A DNA stretch of 64,000 bases, taken from Cinclus cinclus (Eukaryota > Chordata > Aves > Passeriformes > Cinclidae). The stretch's first letter is position 1. Each line of letters begins with the position of its first letter. The position numbers and the translations under genes are program-made. The stretch covers positions 3,627,001 through 3,691,000 of the forward strand of contig NC_085059.1 of the NCBI RefSeq assembly GCF_963662255.1, given 5' to 3'. Shown here one piece after another: positions 7,889 through 18,487 of the stretch. The notes beneath the pieces were generated by a model. The model did no database searches and was not told the DNA's origin. It saw only the letters and a program-made list of their open reading frames with translations.

Positions 7889-10555
7889 TAATTGGGGTCA
7901 TTGAAGAGCGTGGCACCTTGAAAATAACTTGGAAAGATAATACCCCTATCTGGGTAGATCAATGGCCCCTAAATGAGAAAAAACTAGCCGCGCTGCAATC
8001 CCTGATGTCACAACAACTTCAAAAAGGACACATAACATTCACCACCAGCCCCTGGAACACCCCCATTTTTGTCATCCAAAAACCACGCAGTGACAAATGG
8101 CGACTCCTCCATGATCTCCGGAAAATAAATGAGGTCATAGAGGACATGGGTGCACTTCAACCAGGTCTTCCTTCTCCGGCTATGATCCCTAAAGACTGGT
8201 ACCTAACAATTATTGACCTTAAAGACTGTTTCTTTGACATTCCATTACACCCTGATGATGCTCCATGTTTTGCCTTTTCCATCCCATCAATCAACAGGGA
8301 AGCACCCCTTCAGCGATTCCATTGGGTGGTCTTACCTCAAGGAATGAAAAACAGTCCAACAATATGTCAGTGGTTTGTGGCTAAGATACTAACCCCTGTT
8401 TGTAAAGTTCATCCACAGGTGTTGATACTTCACTATATGGATGATATCCTGTTAGCTGCCAAAGATACTGTCACACTGGACACTGCAGTGAAGGATACCA
8501 TCTCAGCAGTCCAAAAAGCTGGATTAACTGTTTCAGAAGAAAAGGTGCAGCAAATGCAGCCTTGGATGTATTTGGGTTATAAAATTTCGTCACGAACTAT
8601 AAAGCCACAACTGCTCCAGCTGGAAGAGAACCCACAAACATTACATGACATGCAGAGGTTGCTTGGTGCTATCACTTGGGTGAGACCCTTATTGGGGATT
8701 ACAAATCAAGACTTGCAGCCATTATTTGACCTCCTGAAGGGAGATTCGGCCCCAAACTCCCCGAGACACTTGACAGAGGAAGCAAGACACGCCTTGAATA
8801 AAGTGTCTTTTGCAATACAAACCCGGCAAGCACACCGGATGGACCCTATGTTGCCTTTCCTATTAGTGGTTCTGGGGAGGGGTCCTCAACTTCATGCCTG
8901 AATTTTTCGCTGGGATCCTGAGTTACCTGGTCCTTTGTTGATTTTAGAATGGATTTTCCTTTCCCACCAACCCAAAAAGACCATCACTACAAAGCCAGAA
9001 ATAAGAGCTCAGTTAATTATTAAGGCTAGAAGACGTTTGCTATCTTTCTCTGGGAGAGACTTTTCGATTATATTTCTGCCTTTGACTTCTTCCTATTTAG
9101 ATTGGCTCCTGCAACAATCTGAACACCTTGAAATTGCTCTAATAAATTTCCCTGGACAACTTTCTATCCATTGCCCTAAGCATAGACTTCTAAGTTCTGA
9201 TTTCAATTTATTTCCTAAACCCTTAAGGAGTGATAAGCCCCTCAAAGCCCTCACTTTGTTTACAGACGGGTCAGGAAAATCTCATAAATCTGTAATTACA
9301 TGGGAAAACCCTATGACAGGTGAGTGGCTGTCAGATATTGAAATTGTTGAAGGCTCACCACAGATTGTTGAATTGGCGGCAGTGGTAAGGGCATTTTGCA
9401 AATTCACCGGCCCCGTTAATATTGTTACTGACTCAGCATATGTTGCAGGGATCGTGGAAAGGGCGGAAAATTCGTTGCTGAAGGACATTGCAAATGAACG
9501 GTTATACTCTTTACTGAAAAATAGAGTTTTTCTTCTTTCCCAAAGGCAGCACCCTTACTTCATTATGCATATCCGTTCCCACACTACCCTTCCTGGACCC
9601 TTGACACAAGGTAACAATCGAGCTGACACACTTGCCATGACAGCACAAGTAACATTACCTAACATACCTGAGCAGGCAAAGCTTAGCCATGCATTCTTCC
9701 ATCAAAATGCTCCAGCTTTGCATAGAATGTTTGATATTACCAAGGACCAAGCCAAGGCCATTGTAAACACATGCCCTAGTTGCCAAAAACTTTCCCTACC
9801 AGCTATTGGAGCAGCAGTCAACCCTAGGGGACTCCATAGTTTACAACTGTGGCAAGCAGATATAACACACTACCCTTCATTTGGTCGTTTCAAATACATC
9901 CATCTTTCTATAGATACCTTTTCAGGTGCTATCTTTGCCTCCGCTCACACCAAAGAAACAGCAGCAGATGCTATGAAACGTTTTCTCCAAGCATTTGCAA
10001 TCCTTGGTATCCCCCAGGAAATAAAAACTGATAATGGTCCAGCTTATATTTCACACAAAAATAAAACAATTTTTCAATCAGTGGGGAGTCATCCACACCA
10101 CTGGCATCCCTCACTCCCCCACGGGTCAGTCAATAGTTGAAAGAGCCCATGGTTCCCTTAAAAATCTTTTAGATAAACAAAAAGGGGGAATAGAGATCTT
10201 ATCAAACACAGAAAGGTTAAGTAAAGCATTATATGTCTTTAATTTTTTGAACAATTCGTTTATGGAACCAAACCCTCCAATTATCTGTCATTTTTCGAAT
10301 ACAACACAGGCTCAACTGAAAGAAAGACCACCAGTCTTGGTAAAAGATGCTGAAACAAATCAAATCTTAGGAGGACCATTCCAACTAATAACTTGGGGGA
10401 AGGGATATGCTTGTGTCTCCACAGATAGGGCACCTCGGTGGATGCCAGCCAAGAACATCAAACCTTACCTACAGCCTTTAAAAGAAGACCTACCAGAGAG
10501 TCCCAGTAGTCCAACTCCTAACAACAAGCCTGCAACTACTACTCCTTATGACTGA
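7882..10555 (+). pseudogene. pol: ERV copy 1 pol (RT, RNase H, integrase), one stop and one frameshift
   Basis: Pol would copy RNA to DNA and integrate it. RT shows LPQGMKNSP and the catalytic YMDD at 8434-8445. TGA at 8899-8901 interrupts the connection region, after which the same frame continues. RNase H follows with its acidic residues in TDGSG (9264), IVELAA, TDSAY and NRADT (9620s). Integrase has the HHCC zinc module (about 9685-9790) and DDE residues at 9859 (ADIT), 10030 (TDNG) and 10139 (VERAH). Between the second Asp and the Glu the frame moves by +1 at the A run 10057-10061, so the core is split. The C-terminal domain ends at 10555. Both lesions occur in all copies. Confidence 0.93.
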
Positions 10556-10594
10556 CTATTTCACAGCTCCTCATCGCAAGTCATCGTTGGGACC

Positions 10595-11840
10595 GTGACC
10601 TCTGAAAGACTCTCAATCATTGCACTTGTTCTCTTTAATGTCCTACCCTTTGCCAGCAGCAGAATTGTTCAACAGCCAAAACAGAACATTTGGATTACCC
10701 TGGCCAACATAACGCACCAAGAGACGTTAGGTCTATCTGTTGCCACCCCCAAACAACCCCTTTTCAACATGCCTGGTAGGTCTACCAGCAGACGAATGCC
10801 CAGTAAATAAAAAGACCATCAATGCCATGCGAGGTAACAGTCCCAAAAGTAAGTTAAAATACAACCCTGTAGACTTTTGGAACTCATGGGCTCTTGATCT
10901 TCCACATGCGCCATTAGAGCCTCAAGAACTGGAACTATTTGGCTCAGTTAAAATGGACTACTGCATCACCTTTCGCTATAACAAGAGAGTTCAGCTGATA
11001 AGGGCTAACGGAGGTAAGCCCCAAATCGTGAAAACAGATGAACCAGCGTTGTGGGATGTTTCCCCCCACCATCCAGGGTATAAAAATGAGAGCCTATGGT
11101 GTAATTATACCTCACGACATCCATCTAAATCAAGTGATACTCCTCTGCAGTTACCTCCAGGTACATTTCTTGTTTGTGGGGACAGAGCATGGCCTGCCAT
11201 TCCGTCTCATATTAAAGGTGGACCATGTAGCCTTGGTAGGCTTACTTTACTAACTCCCAATGTCACAGCACTAATTGGTAATAGCAAAAAGAGGAAAAAG
11301 CGTTTTGCACATCAATTCCAATCTGATTGTAACAGTAAATTAGAGTTTTGGAATAGAGGACAAAGGATAATCGCCTCTGCTCTTGTACCTTGGGTAGCTG
11401 CTGCACAAGCAGTCACCCAGTTGGGAAGATTGGGATGTTGGTTAAGTAAACAAACCAACGCTACTTCCGTCGCTCTAAGTGATCTTCTGAGAGATGTTGT
11501 CAGTATAAGGCATGCAACATTGTAAAACAGAGCTGCCATAGATTGTTTGCTGTTGGCACAAGGACATGGATGCCAGGACTTTGAAGGCATGTGCTGCATG
11601 AACCTTTCTGATCATAGCGAATCTATACACAAAAGTATTCAAGCTCTCAAAGATGGAGTCAAAGAGTTACAAATCAAGGATGACACGAACTGGTTTAATG
11701 GACTCTTGAAAAGTTGGGGAAACAAAGGGTGGGTGTTACCTATAATGAAAACTGGGTTACTTCATAATTGTTGTTGTTGTACTGTTAATTGTTCCTTGCT
11801 TGTTACAATGTTTTTACAAAGTTCTACAAAAATCATTTAG
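10595..11840 (+). pseudogene. env: ERV copy 1 env (alpharetrovirus-like), frameshift and stop
   Basis: Envelope glycoprotein gene. A signal peptide lies in the first 22 residues (frame starting 10595). The frame jumps near the C run 10746-10750 into the SU frame that is open to 11525. SU has several N-x-S/T sites and the GDRAW and GGPCSLGR motifs, which I recognise from avian alpharetroviral SU. The furin-type site RKKR is at 11292-11303. TM follows but TAA at 11523-11525 stops it; the same frame continues with CX6CC (11571-11597) and a hydrophobic, Cys-rich anchor to 11840. The frame jump and the stop are shared by all copies. Confidence 0.9.
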
Positions 11841-11860
11841 CTCTATTTTTATAGTTAAAC

Positions 11861-11873
11861 AGAAAGGGGAAGA
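11861..11873 (+). other. Polypurine tract, copy 1
   Basis: AGAAAGGGGAAGA abuts the 3' LTR start, as needed for plus-strand priming. Confidence 0.85.
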
Positions 11874-12498
11874 TGTTGGAATCGAGCTGGCTGACATCCA
11901 AAGCCAGACCAGTGTTTTTGGTGAGTTGCCCCTTGGCCCCAGACCTTGGAGGGCATTTGTTTAAGTTTATAACAGTTCCTAAGAAATTTGTCAAAGGTTT
12001 TAAAACTGTTTATGGTAAAGCTTTATAGCCCTCATTTCCCATTGGTTACCTCCATTCCCAGTTATGTCATCCCTTTTCTCTCCCCAGTTCTGGAAAGTTC
12101 TTGTATCCTTGTACCCCCATTGGTTTATGTTCACCACATTGTTCCACCCATCCTACCTTACTGGTTACTGCCCCATATTACTCCTCCCTTGCTCCACTTT
12201 TCCCTTTACCCATTGGATTATCATCCTGGACCCACCTCTCATCATCCCTTATAAATACCCTGGATTTTCCCTCAGCCTTGTCTTCTACCCTTAGCTCTTA
12301 TAGTGTGTACAGGTGTTCTGGGCCTTCTCCCTCATTTTCTTTTATGATTATTAAAGTATTTAGTTTCAGAGTTTTGGTGTCGACCCGTTCCTCATTTCGC
12401 CACCTTAGCCCTGATATCAGGGGAACTTTAGAGGTTGGTCGGGTAGACTGCCCTCGAGTCTCGCACCTGAAATATTGAAAAACAAAAAAAACCCGACA
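11874..12498 (+). mobile_element. 3' LTR of ERV copy 1
   Basis: 625 bp, starting TGTTGGAATC (one change from the other LTRs) and ending AACCCGACA. TATAAATA and ATTAAA are kept. It abuts segment C directly; a transcript starting here would run into the acidic-repeat frame at 13097. It resembles the 3' LTR of copy 3 more than that of copy 2 in its last 150 bp. Confidence 0.93.
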
Positions 12499-12814
12499 GT
12501 TAAGAGCCAACAGGAAGTCACAAAGTTACGGAGGCTGCTAGATCACCTCCCCAAAAGAAAAAGCTGAAAAAGCTGTGGCTGCTGAGGAAGGGGAGGTGAA
12601 GCTTGTGTGGCAAGCTCAGAGCATATTCACAGTGAATGAAAGGTGGAAGAGGGAGGGTGACTCTTCCTCAGGAAGTCTACTGATGGGACAAGGGGGAATG
12701 GGATCAAACGGAAAGAGAGTTGGAAGAGATTTGATGCTGGAAAGAAGTTCTTTAATCTGAGGCTGCTTGTCCCTGACACAGGGAGCTGTGCACATGTGGG
12801 TGCCCCATCCCCAG

Positions 12815-12932
12815 CAACATCCAAGGCCACATTGGACAGGGTTGAAGTGCTGGGAGCTTGCTCAGGTTGGAACCAGATGATTTTTAGGGTCTCTTCCAAG
12901 CCAAACCACTCAAGGATTTCATGGTTCTATGG
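12815..12932 (+). mobile_element. CR1 LINE 3' end, unit 2
   Basis: Orthologous copy; reads GGATTTCATGG, intermediate between the unit 1 and unit 3 forms. Confidence 0.75.
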
Positions 12933-13096
12933 CGTCCATCTCCAAGAGAGGAGTGGCCCTGAAGCTTCTGTGACATCACAGGGCCCAGAGTGCTGCAGGT
13001 GGAAGGTCCAGGGCCTGGAGACCAGCACAACAGACAGTTCACCTGCTGCCAGCACTCAGTTCTCCCCCACTCTTCTCTCTCTGCCACGGTGCCAAG

Positions 13097-13621
13097 ATGT
13101 TCCTGCTGCCAGTACTCGCTTGTCCCCCGCTCTTCGTTCTCTGCCTTGGTGCTGAGCTGCTCCTGCTGCCGGGACTTTTCCTGCACTTCTACTGGAGCAT
13201 CAACACCAACAGCATGAGCGCTCCTGTCCCAGTGGAGGTACAGTGCCATCCCAGGGAGGGGGGCAGCCCTGAGTGCCAGGGCAGGCTGCAGCCCTGTGGG
13301 GATAGATGCTGGGGAAAGGGACCCAAAGAGACATTGTGCTGTCTCATGCAGACTGCCAGAGACACCATTGAGGATATGGAGGTGGATGAGCAGGATGACA
13401 CCGAGCCCATGGAAGTGGACGAATATGATGAGACTGAGCCCATGGAAGTGGATGAGCAGGATGACACCGAGCCCATGGAAGTGGACGAATATGATGAGAC
13501 TGAGCCCATGGAAGTGGATGAGCAGGATGACACCGAGCCCATGGAAGTAGATGAATATGATGAGACTGAGCCCATGGACGTCGATGAGAAGGACAAGGAA
13601 GAGCCCGTGATCCTGGCATGA
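13097..13621 (+). CDS. Acidic repeat protein, unit 2 (downstream of ERV 3' LTR)
   Basis: 174 codons with six 11-mers. Private changes in the Cys/Gly-rich part: Gly to Arg and a Lys-Glu pair (DRCW, GPKET), the latter just before the putative splice acceptor. It lies about 600 bp beyond the 3' LTR of ERV copy 1; segment B, its upstream neighbour elsewhere, is missing, so any expression would depend on the LTR or on sequences inside segment C. Confidence 0.5.
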   Translation: MFLLPVLACPPLFVLCLGAELLLLPGLFLHFYWSINTNSMSAPVPVEVQCHPREGGSPECQGRLQPCGDRCWGKGPKETLCCLMQTARDTIEDMEVDEQDDTEPMEVDEYDETEPMEVDEQDDTEPMEVDEYDETEPMEVDEQDDTEPMEVDEYDETEPMDVDEKDKEEPVILA

Positions 13622-13747
13622 GGATGGAGCCCCAGGAGCAGGACAACCTGATGCTCCCCTGCCCTGCCCACAGGCAGTGCCCAGCATGGGGCGGGGCTGG
13701 CTGGCTCTCCTTAGGGACATGGTGCTCAAGGAAGTCCTGCTCTGCTG

Positions 13748-13773
13748 CTTCCTTCCTTCCTTACTTCCCTCCC
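13748..13773 (+). repeat. (CCTT)n tract, unit 2, 26 bp
   Basis: Minimal tract with a TTACTT interruption, the same as in unit 5. Confidence 0.95.
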
Positions 13774-14028
13774 AGACTGACAGGGATAATGGGCATCGAT
13801 AGGGCCCCACTGTAAATATGTTCAGCATGATCGAGGCTTTGTTTATAGGAACAATTTCAAGATTGTTAGCCTAAAGGTCCCAGAATGTTAATCTATAGCT
13901 TCTAGATTTTTACTGTATAGGTCCCAGATTGTTAACAGTATAGTCTTCCTTGAAAATATGTTCTAGAGATTGTTGTTGTTGTTGTTAGAAGGAAACATGT
14001 TCTTCAAATGTTTGGCTGAACTTTGTTC

Positions 14029-14034
14029 AATAAA
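14029..14034 (+). terminator. Poly(A) signal, unit 2 tail
   Basis: AATAAA kept; the second TGTAAATA motif of the tail is changed to TGAAAATA here. Confidence 0.55.
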
Positions 14035-14134
14035 TACTATTTCTTATTAAAACCTCGCCTCTCTTTGCAATTCCTTTGGGCAACGTTTGCACAGTGCTGG
14101 TTTCCACTTGCTCATGGTTCCTGGGGCTGCAGGT

Positions 14135-14301
14135 CCCTGGGGGTGCTGGCACAGCCAGCCCTGGCTGGGGGTCCCTGTGCAGGGGGGTCCCACTGAGCCA
14201 GCACTGCTGTTCCTGGGGCACAGCAGTGTCCCCAAGGGCAAAGCTCTCACCAGCAGAGAGGGAGCTCTGACAGCAGCAGGCCCTGCAGCAACGCCACCAA
14301 A
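14135..14301 (-). repeat. Inverted repeat arm in segment A (unit 3 shown)
   Basis: Read on the minus strand this stretch aligns with 16644-16816 on the plus strand at roughly 80% with a few small indels; both share TTTGCTGCAGGG-type, TTGGGGACA, GGACCCCCCT and GTGCCAGCACCCCCAG blocks. Every unit has this arm 80-250 bp from its start. In ERV units the provirus joins at the inner end of this arm. Confidence 0.8.
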
Positions 14302-16031
14302 GCAAAGGAAACCTCCTGACACCCTTCCTGCTGCGGCCACAGGGACTCCTGGGCAGGAGCCAGCATCAGGCACAGGGATGCAACATCCACCTCCATGCTC
14401 TGAAGGTCTCGACAGCCTTGGCAAGTCTGGGACCTGCACCCGGGCTGCTGCAGGGGCTGATGTTTAAGGCTTGCAGCCTCCAAAGCCTCTGGGCTTTGCT
14501 TCCCCCGCTGCCTTCCATTGCCCTGTGCCCAGGATCCTCACCCTGCCCGTGTTCCTGCTGCTGCCAGCAGCCCCCAGAGCCCCTCACTCCCGGAGCATCC
14601 CCATCACAGGGAGCACTGGCAAATCCCACACGCTTCACAAAGCAAACTCCCCCACAGTAACCAAACCACTCTTTGGTCAGAGGGTGCCAAGGGGAAGCTC
14701 AGCAGCAGCTGCTGTTTAAAGCATGCTTTCAAAAGTGGGTTCAGGCACTCTGGCAGTGCCTGCTGCGCAGCTGAGGCTGTGGGGACACAGCACTGGCTCA
14801 GGCCAGCCCTCAGCCCCTCACAGCTCATGCCAAGGGCCCAGCTCACAAAGCAGTTTCACACCACTTGCTGCAGCTATTTCAAAGGCCTAAATGTCATTCG
14901 CAGGAGCCATTTAGTTGCCAACTCAGTGTCCGTGTCCTGGCAGGAGAAGCCACCAAGGGGCCTCTGCATGTGCACTCAGGGCACTTCCACTGCCATCCCA
15001 AAGGGATCGCAAAGGACAGGGCTCTTCTTTCAGCACTGCTGAGCTCCTCACGCAGCATTGAAGTCTCAGGAAGAGACAAGAATTGAGTGCACCAGGGAAG
15101 CTGGCCTCGAACAAAACGCATCAATCCCACGGCCCACCCAAGCCAACGGCCTGCATGTCTGTACCTTCTCCTCCTTCTCTCTTCTCTGCTGTCACTTTGC
15201 CCCTTCTCTCTGTCCGGGAGCTTGGCCTCTCAGACAAATTAAAGATGTGCATCCACACCTAGGCACGGCATAGATGTCTCACACAACTGTCCCTTCTTCC
15301 CCGACAGCTGCAAATCCTACAGCTGCCAGACCTCACCCCTTGCTCCTAGAAAGGGAGACAAGACTTTCCATTCTAATCCATTGCCCAGCCCTAAGTCAAC
15401 GACACAGTCAGTAGAAATAGCTGTGAAATCCCCGGCAGGAACCTGCCAGAAGAGCTACAGCTGTGGAGGGGGAAGCAGCAAACTCCCACCCCCACCACTG
15501 CTTTGGACTCCTTACCAGCTAAAACAGATCCCACTCCGGCGACTTTTTTCCATTTTTTGTTAACCACAACTACCATCAATTTAAATCCATTGAAAACAAG
15601 ATCACAGGAGGGGTTGCGTGGAAAGGAACCTTCAATCCCACCCAGTGCAAGCTTTGCCATGGCAGGGACACCTGCCACTGTCCCACGCTGCTCCAGCCTG
15701 GCCTTGGGCACTGCCAGGGATCCAGGGGCAGCCACAGCTGCTCTGGGCACCCTGTGCCAGCCCTGCCCATCCTGCCAGGGAACACTTCCTGACCCATATC
15801 CCATCTGAAGCTGCTCCCAGTGCCAACAGGTGTCACTGCATGGCCTTGGGATGATGGATCAAGAGAAAGCCCCAAGCTTTGAGCAGAGTTCCCAGTGCCT
15901 GTGCTGGGGACGTGCCACCCACCTGCCCCTCAAGCACTCAGCTGCCTCGCAGCCAGATGGAGTGTCCAACGGGTAAAGTACTCCCAGAGGATCAAACCCT
16001 AGTCACTGCACCAATGACAAGGACTTTATTG

Positions 16032-16069
16032 GGAAAAGAAATGTCAAAGCACAGCGACATTTCTTTTCC
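16032..16069. repeat. 15-bp-stem hairpin, unit 3
   Basis: The left arm ends GTCA rather than GTCG, so the closing base pair is lost and 14 pairs remain. Confidence 0.85.
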
Positions 16070-16643
16070 AAGCAGGAGACGCTGATCCTGTGCCGGCAGC
16101 GCAGGGATGCTGTTATTGCTGGTCCTCATTTCATCCCTTTAGCAGCTGCAGGGGCACCAGGACAGGCTGTGGTCTCCCACGGCAGCTCTGAGTGACACTG
16201 CTGTCCCCACCAGCTGTCCCCAGCCCTGGGTGCTGCCACGTGCCCCAGCCTCTGCAGCCCAAAGCACCTGGAGATCCCCCTGAGCATCAGCGATCAGGGC
16301 CGCTGCAATCAGCCTGCTGACACAAAACCTCAAGTGCTGCCACAAGTAAAGCAGCTGTTTCATTGATACCTCGAAATTTCATGTCTCAATGCAAGGACAG
16401 GAAGCACCCCTATGCCACCAAATCATTGCTAAGGGCTTGCAAGCCTCAACGCGGAGATTTCAGCGTTGGACACGCAGTCAGGGCAAGGGTAAATCCACAC
16501 AGAAATGACTCAGAAATTCCAAAACACACATCATGTTGGTCTTGACGCCTTTCTTGTTGGCTCAAGGGCTGTTTCCGTGGGCCACGCTTGCACAGAAAGA
16601 AAGGAAGTGCAGCTGCTGAGGAACATCTCCATGCCCTCAGCAG

Positions 16644-16816
16644 GTTTTGGTGCCTTTGCTGCAGGGCCGCTCCTGTCAGAACCCCCTCTCTGCTGCTGAC
16701 AACTTTGCTCTTGGGGACACCAGCCCAGGAACACCAGCAGGGCCCAGGGTTGGCTCAGGGGGACCCCCCTGTGCACAGGGACTCCCAGCCCCGTGGCTGT
16801 GCCAGCACCCCCAGAA
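16644..16816 (+). repeat. Inverted repeat arm in segment B (unit 3 shown)
   Basis: Partner of 14135-14301, about 2.35 kb away and in opposite orientation. Equivalent arms lie in every segment B, for example 1659-1830 in unit 1. ERV units have lost this partner together with segment B. Confidence 0.8.
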
Positions 16817-17554
16817 ACACCAAGATCTGGCAGCACTTTGCTCCGCTGCTCTTTCCGCACACGGACCCATCTCCTTCCTTTGCAATCCCAGGAAAATTCA
16901 ACCTCTACCTCAGCCAAAGATCATTTCCTACACATGCCTGATCAGAAATGTTCTTCTGGACTTCCTCCACCAAAACCACCCCCGCATGCCCACAAGACAT
17001 TCCAGGGCCATCGGGAAACCCTCCACAAACACTGCGCAGGCACCCAGGACCACGGGCTTTCCATCTCTGCCATTCAGGCTCCCTGCGCTGCTCCTGGTCA
17101 TTTTCTCCTCCTCTCTCCATAACTTTGGGAACCACAGAGCTCCCAGGCTTTGCCAATTCCCAAGGCCACTGCCATCCTTGACTTCTTGGACACCCCCAGG
17201 GCTGTGGACAGACACCCCTGTGTTTTCCCGCAGAAGATGTTAAGAGCCAACAGGAAGTCACAAAGTTACGGAGGCTGCTAGATCACCTCCCCAAAAGAAA
17301 AAGCTGAAAAAGCTGTGGCTGCTGAGGAAGGGGAGGTGAAGCTTGTGTGGCAAGCTCAGAGCATATTCACAATGAATGAAAGGTGGAAGAGGGAGGGTGA
17401 CTCTTCCTCAGGAAGTCTACCGATGGGACAAGGGGGAATGGGATCAAACGGAAAGACAGTTGGAAGAGATCTGATGCTGGAAAGAAGTTCTTTAATCTGA
17501 GGCTGCTTGTCCCTGACACAGGGAGCTGTGCACATGTGGGTGCCCCATCCCCAG

Positions 17555-17672
17555 CAACATCCAAGGCCACATTGGACAGGGTTGAAGTGCTGGGAGCTTG
17601 CTCAGGTTGGAACCAGATGATTTTTAGGGTCTCTTCCAAGCCAAACCACTCAAGGATTGGATGGTTCTATGG
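17555..17672 (+). mobile_element. CR1 LINE 3' end, unit 3
   Basis: Orthologous copy with the common GGATTGGATGG ending. Confidence 0.75.
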
Positions 17673-17836
17673 CGTCCATCTCCAAGAGAGGAGTGGCCCT
17701 GAAGCTTCTGTGACATCACAGGGCCCAGAGTGCTGCAGGTGGAAGGTCCAGGGCCTGGAGACCAGCACAACAGACAGTTCACCTGCTGCCAGCACTCAGT
17801 TCTCCCCCACTCTTCGCTCTCTGCCACGGTGCCAAG

Positions 17837-18361
17837 ATGTTCCTGCTGCCAGTACTCGCTTGTCCCCCGCTCTTCGTTCTCTGTCTTGGTGCTGAGCTGC
17901 TCCTGCTGCCGGGACTTTTCCTGCACTTCTACTGGAGCATCAACACCAACAGCATGAGCGCTCCTGTCCCAGTGGAGGTACAGTGCCATCCCAGGGAGGG
18001 GGGCAGCCCGGACTGCCAGGGCAGGCTGCAGCCCTGTGGGGATGGATGCTGGGGACAGGGACCCCAAGTGACATTGTGCTGTCTCATGCAGACTGCCAGA
18101 GACACCATTGAGGATATGGAGGTGGATGAGCAGGATGACACCGAGCCCATGGAAGTGGATGAATATGATGAGACTGAGCCCATGGAAGTGGATGAGCAGG
18201 ATGACACCGAGCCCATGGAAGTGGACGAATATGATGAGACTGAGCCCATGGAAGTGGATGAACAGGATGACACCGAGCCCATGGAAGTAGATGAATATGA
18301 TGAGACTGAGCCCATGGACGTCGATGAGAAGGACAAAGAAGAGCCCGTGATCCTGGCATGA
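17837..18361 (+). CDS. Acidic repeat protein, unit 3
   Basis: 174 codons, six 11-mers, typical of plain units. Glu to Asp in the PDCQG stretch is shared with units 4 and 10. It is followed after about 125 bp by the longest CCTT tract in the window (942 bp), which would lie in its 3' UTR and separate the stop from the poly(A) signal by about 1.3 kb. Confidence 0.5.
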   Translation: MFLLPVLACPPLFVLCLGAELLLLPGLFLHFYWSINTNSMSAPVPVEVQCHPREGGSPDCQGRLQPCGDGCWGQGPQVTLCCLMQTARDTIEDMEVDEQDDTEPMEVDEYDETEPMEVDEQDDTEPMEVDEYDETEPMEVDEQDDTEPMEVDEYDETEPMDVDEKDKEEPVILA

Positions 18362-18487
18362 GGATGGAGCCCCAGGAGCAGGACAACCTGATGCTCCCCT
18401 GCCCTGCCCACAGGCAGTGCCCAGCCTGGGGCGGGGCTGGCTGGCTCTCCTCAGGGACATGGTGCTCAAGGAAGTCCTGCTCTGCTG

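Larger units (their letters stand above)
6662..7891 (+). pseudogene. pro: ERV copy 1 capsid end, nucleocapsid, dUTPase-like domain and protease
   Basis: Same frame as gag, cut off from it by the TAA at 6659. Counted from Met 6665: capsid C-terminus 1-80, one CCHC zinc knuckle (C92-x2-C-x4-H-x4-C105), a basic linker, a degenerate dUTPase-like domain (about 175-290) and an aspartic protease (about 300-408) ending with the GRDIL helix. The catalytic Asp at 7634 is followed by Ile-Gly-Ser; copies 2 and 3 have the normal Thr. Betaretroviruses normally read pro by a -1 shift from gag, yet here no stop separates nucleocapsid from dUTPase, although an AAAAAAC heptamer is present at 7072-7078. The canonical dUTPase motifs are not recognisable. 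Confidence 0.85.
4296..12498 (+). mobile_element. Endogenous retrovirus copy 1 (beta-like gag-pol, alpha-like env)
   Basis: Full-length provirus of 8,203 bp: 5' LTR 4296-4918, primer site 4921-4938, leader, gag 5213, dUTPase-like/protease to 7891, pol to 10555, env 10595-11840, polypurine tract 11861-11873, 3' LTR 11874-12498. It has shared stops at 6659 (capsid), 8899 (pol) and 11523 (TM) and shared frame changes near 10057-10061 (integrase) and 10746-10750 (SU). Its private lesion is the protease active-site Thr changed to Ile. The flanks AACGCCGC and GTTAAGAG do not form a target-site duplication. Nothing here can encode a complete viral protein set. Confidence 0.96.
4051..14052 (+). repeat. 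Unit 2 (ERV unit, copy 1)
   Basis: Segment A occupies 4051-4295, the provirus 4296-12498, segment C 12499-13747, a very short CCTT tract 13748-13773, then the tail. Segment B is missing entirely. The short tract with a TTACTT interruption is shared with unit 5, pointing to exchange between those unit ends. Confidence 0.95.
14296..17238 (+). other. Segment B, unit 3: no gene recognised
   Basis: Complete 2,943-bp block, the stretch that ERV units lack. It has the hairpin, the inverted-repeat arm and the acceptor-like end at about 17221-17233. The AATAAA near 15237 seen in other units is AATTAAA here. Confidence 0.6.

Noticed and set aside
11547..11840. 97-codon frame as an independent small gene
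   Set aside because: It is the in-frame remainder of env TM after the TAA at 11523.
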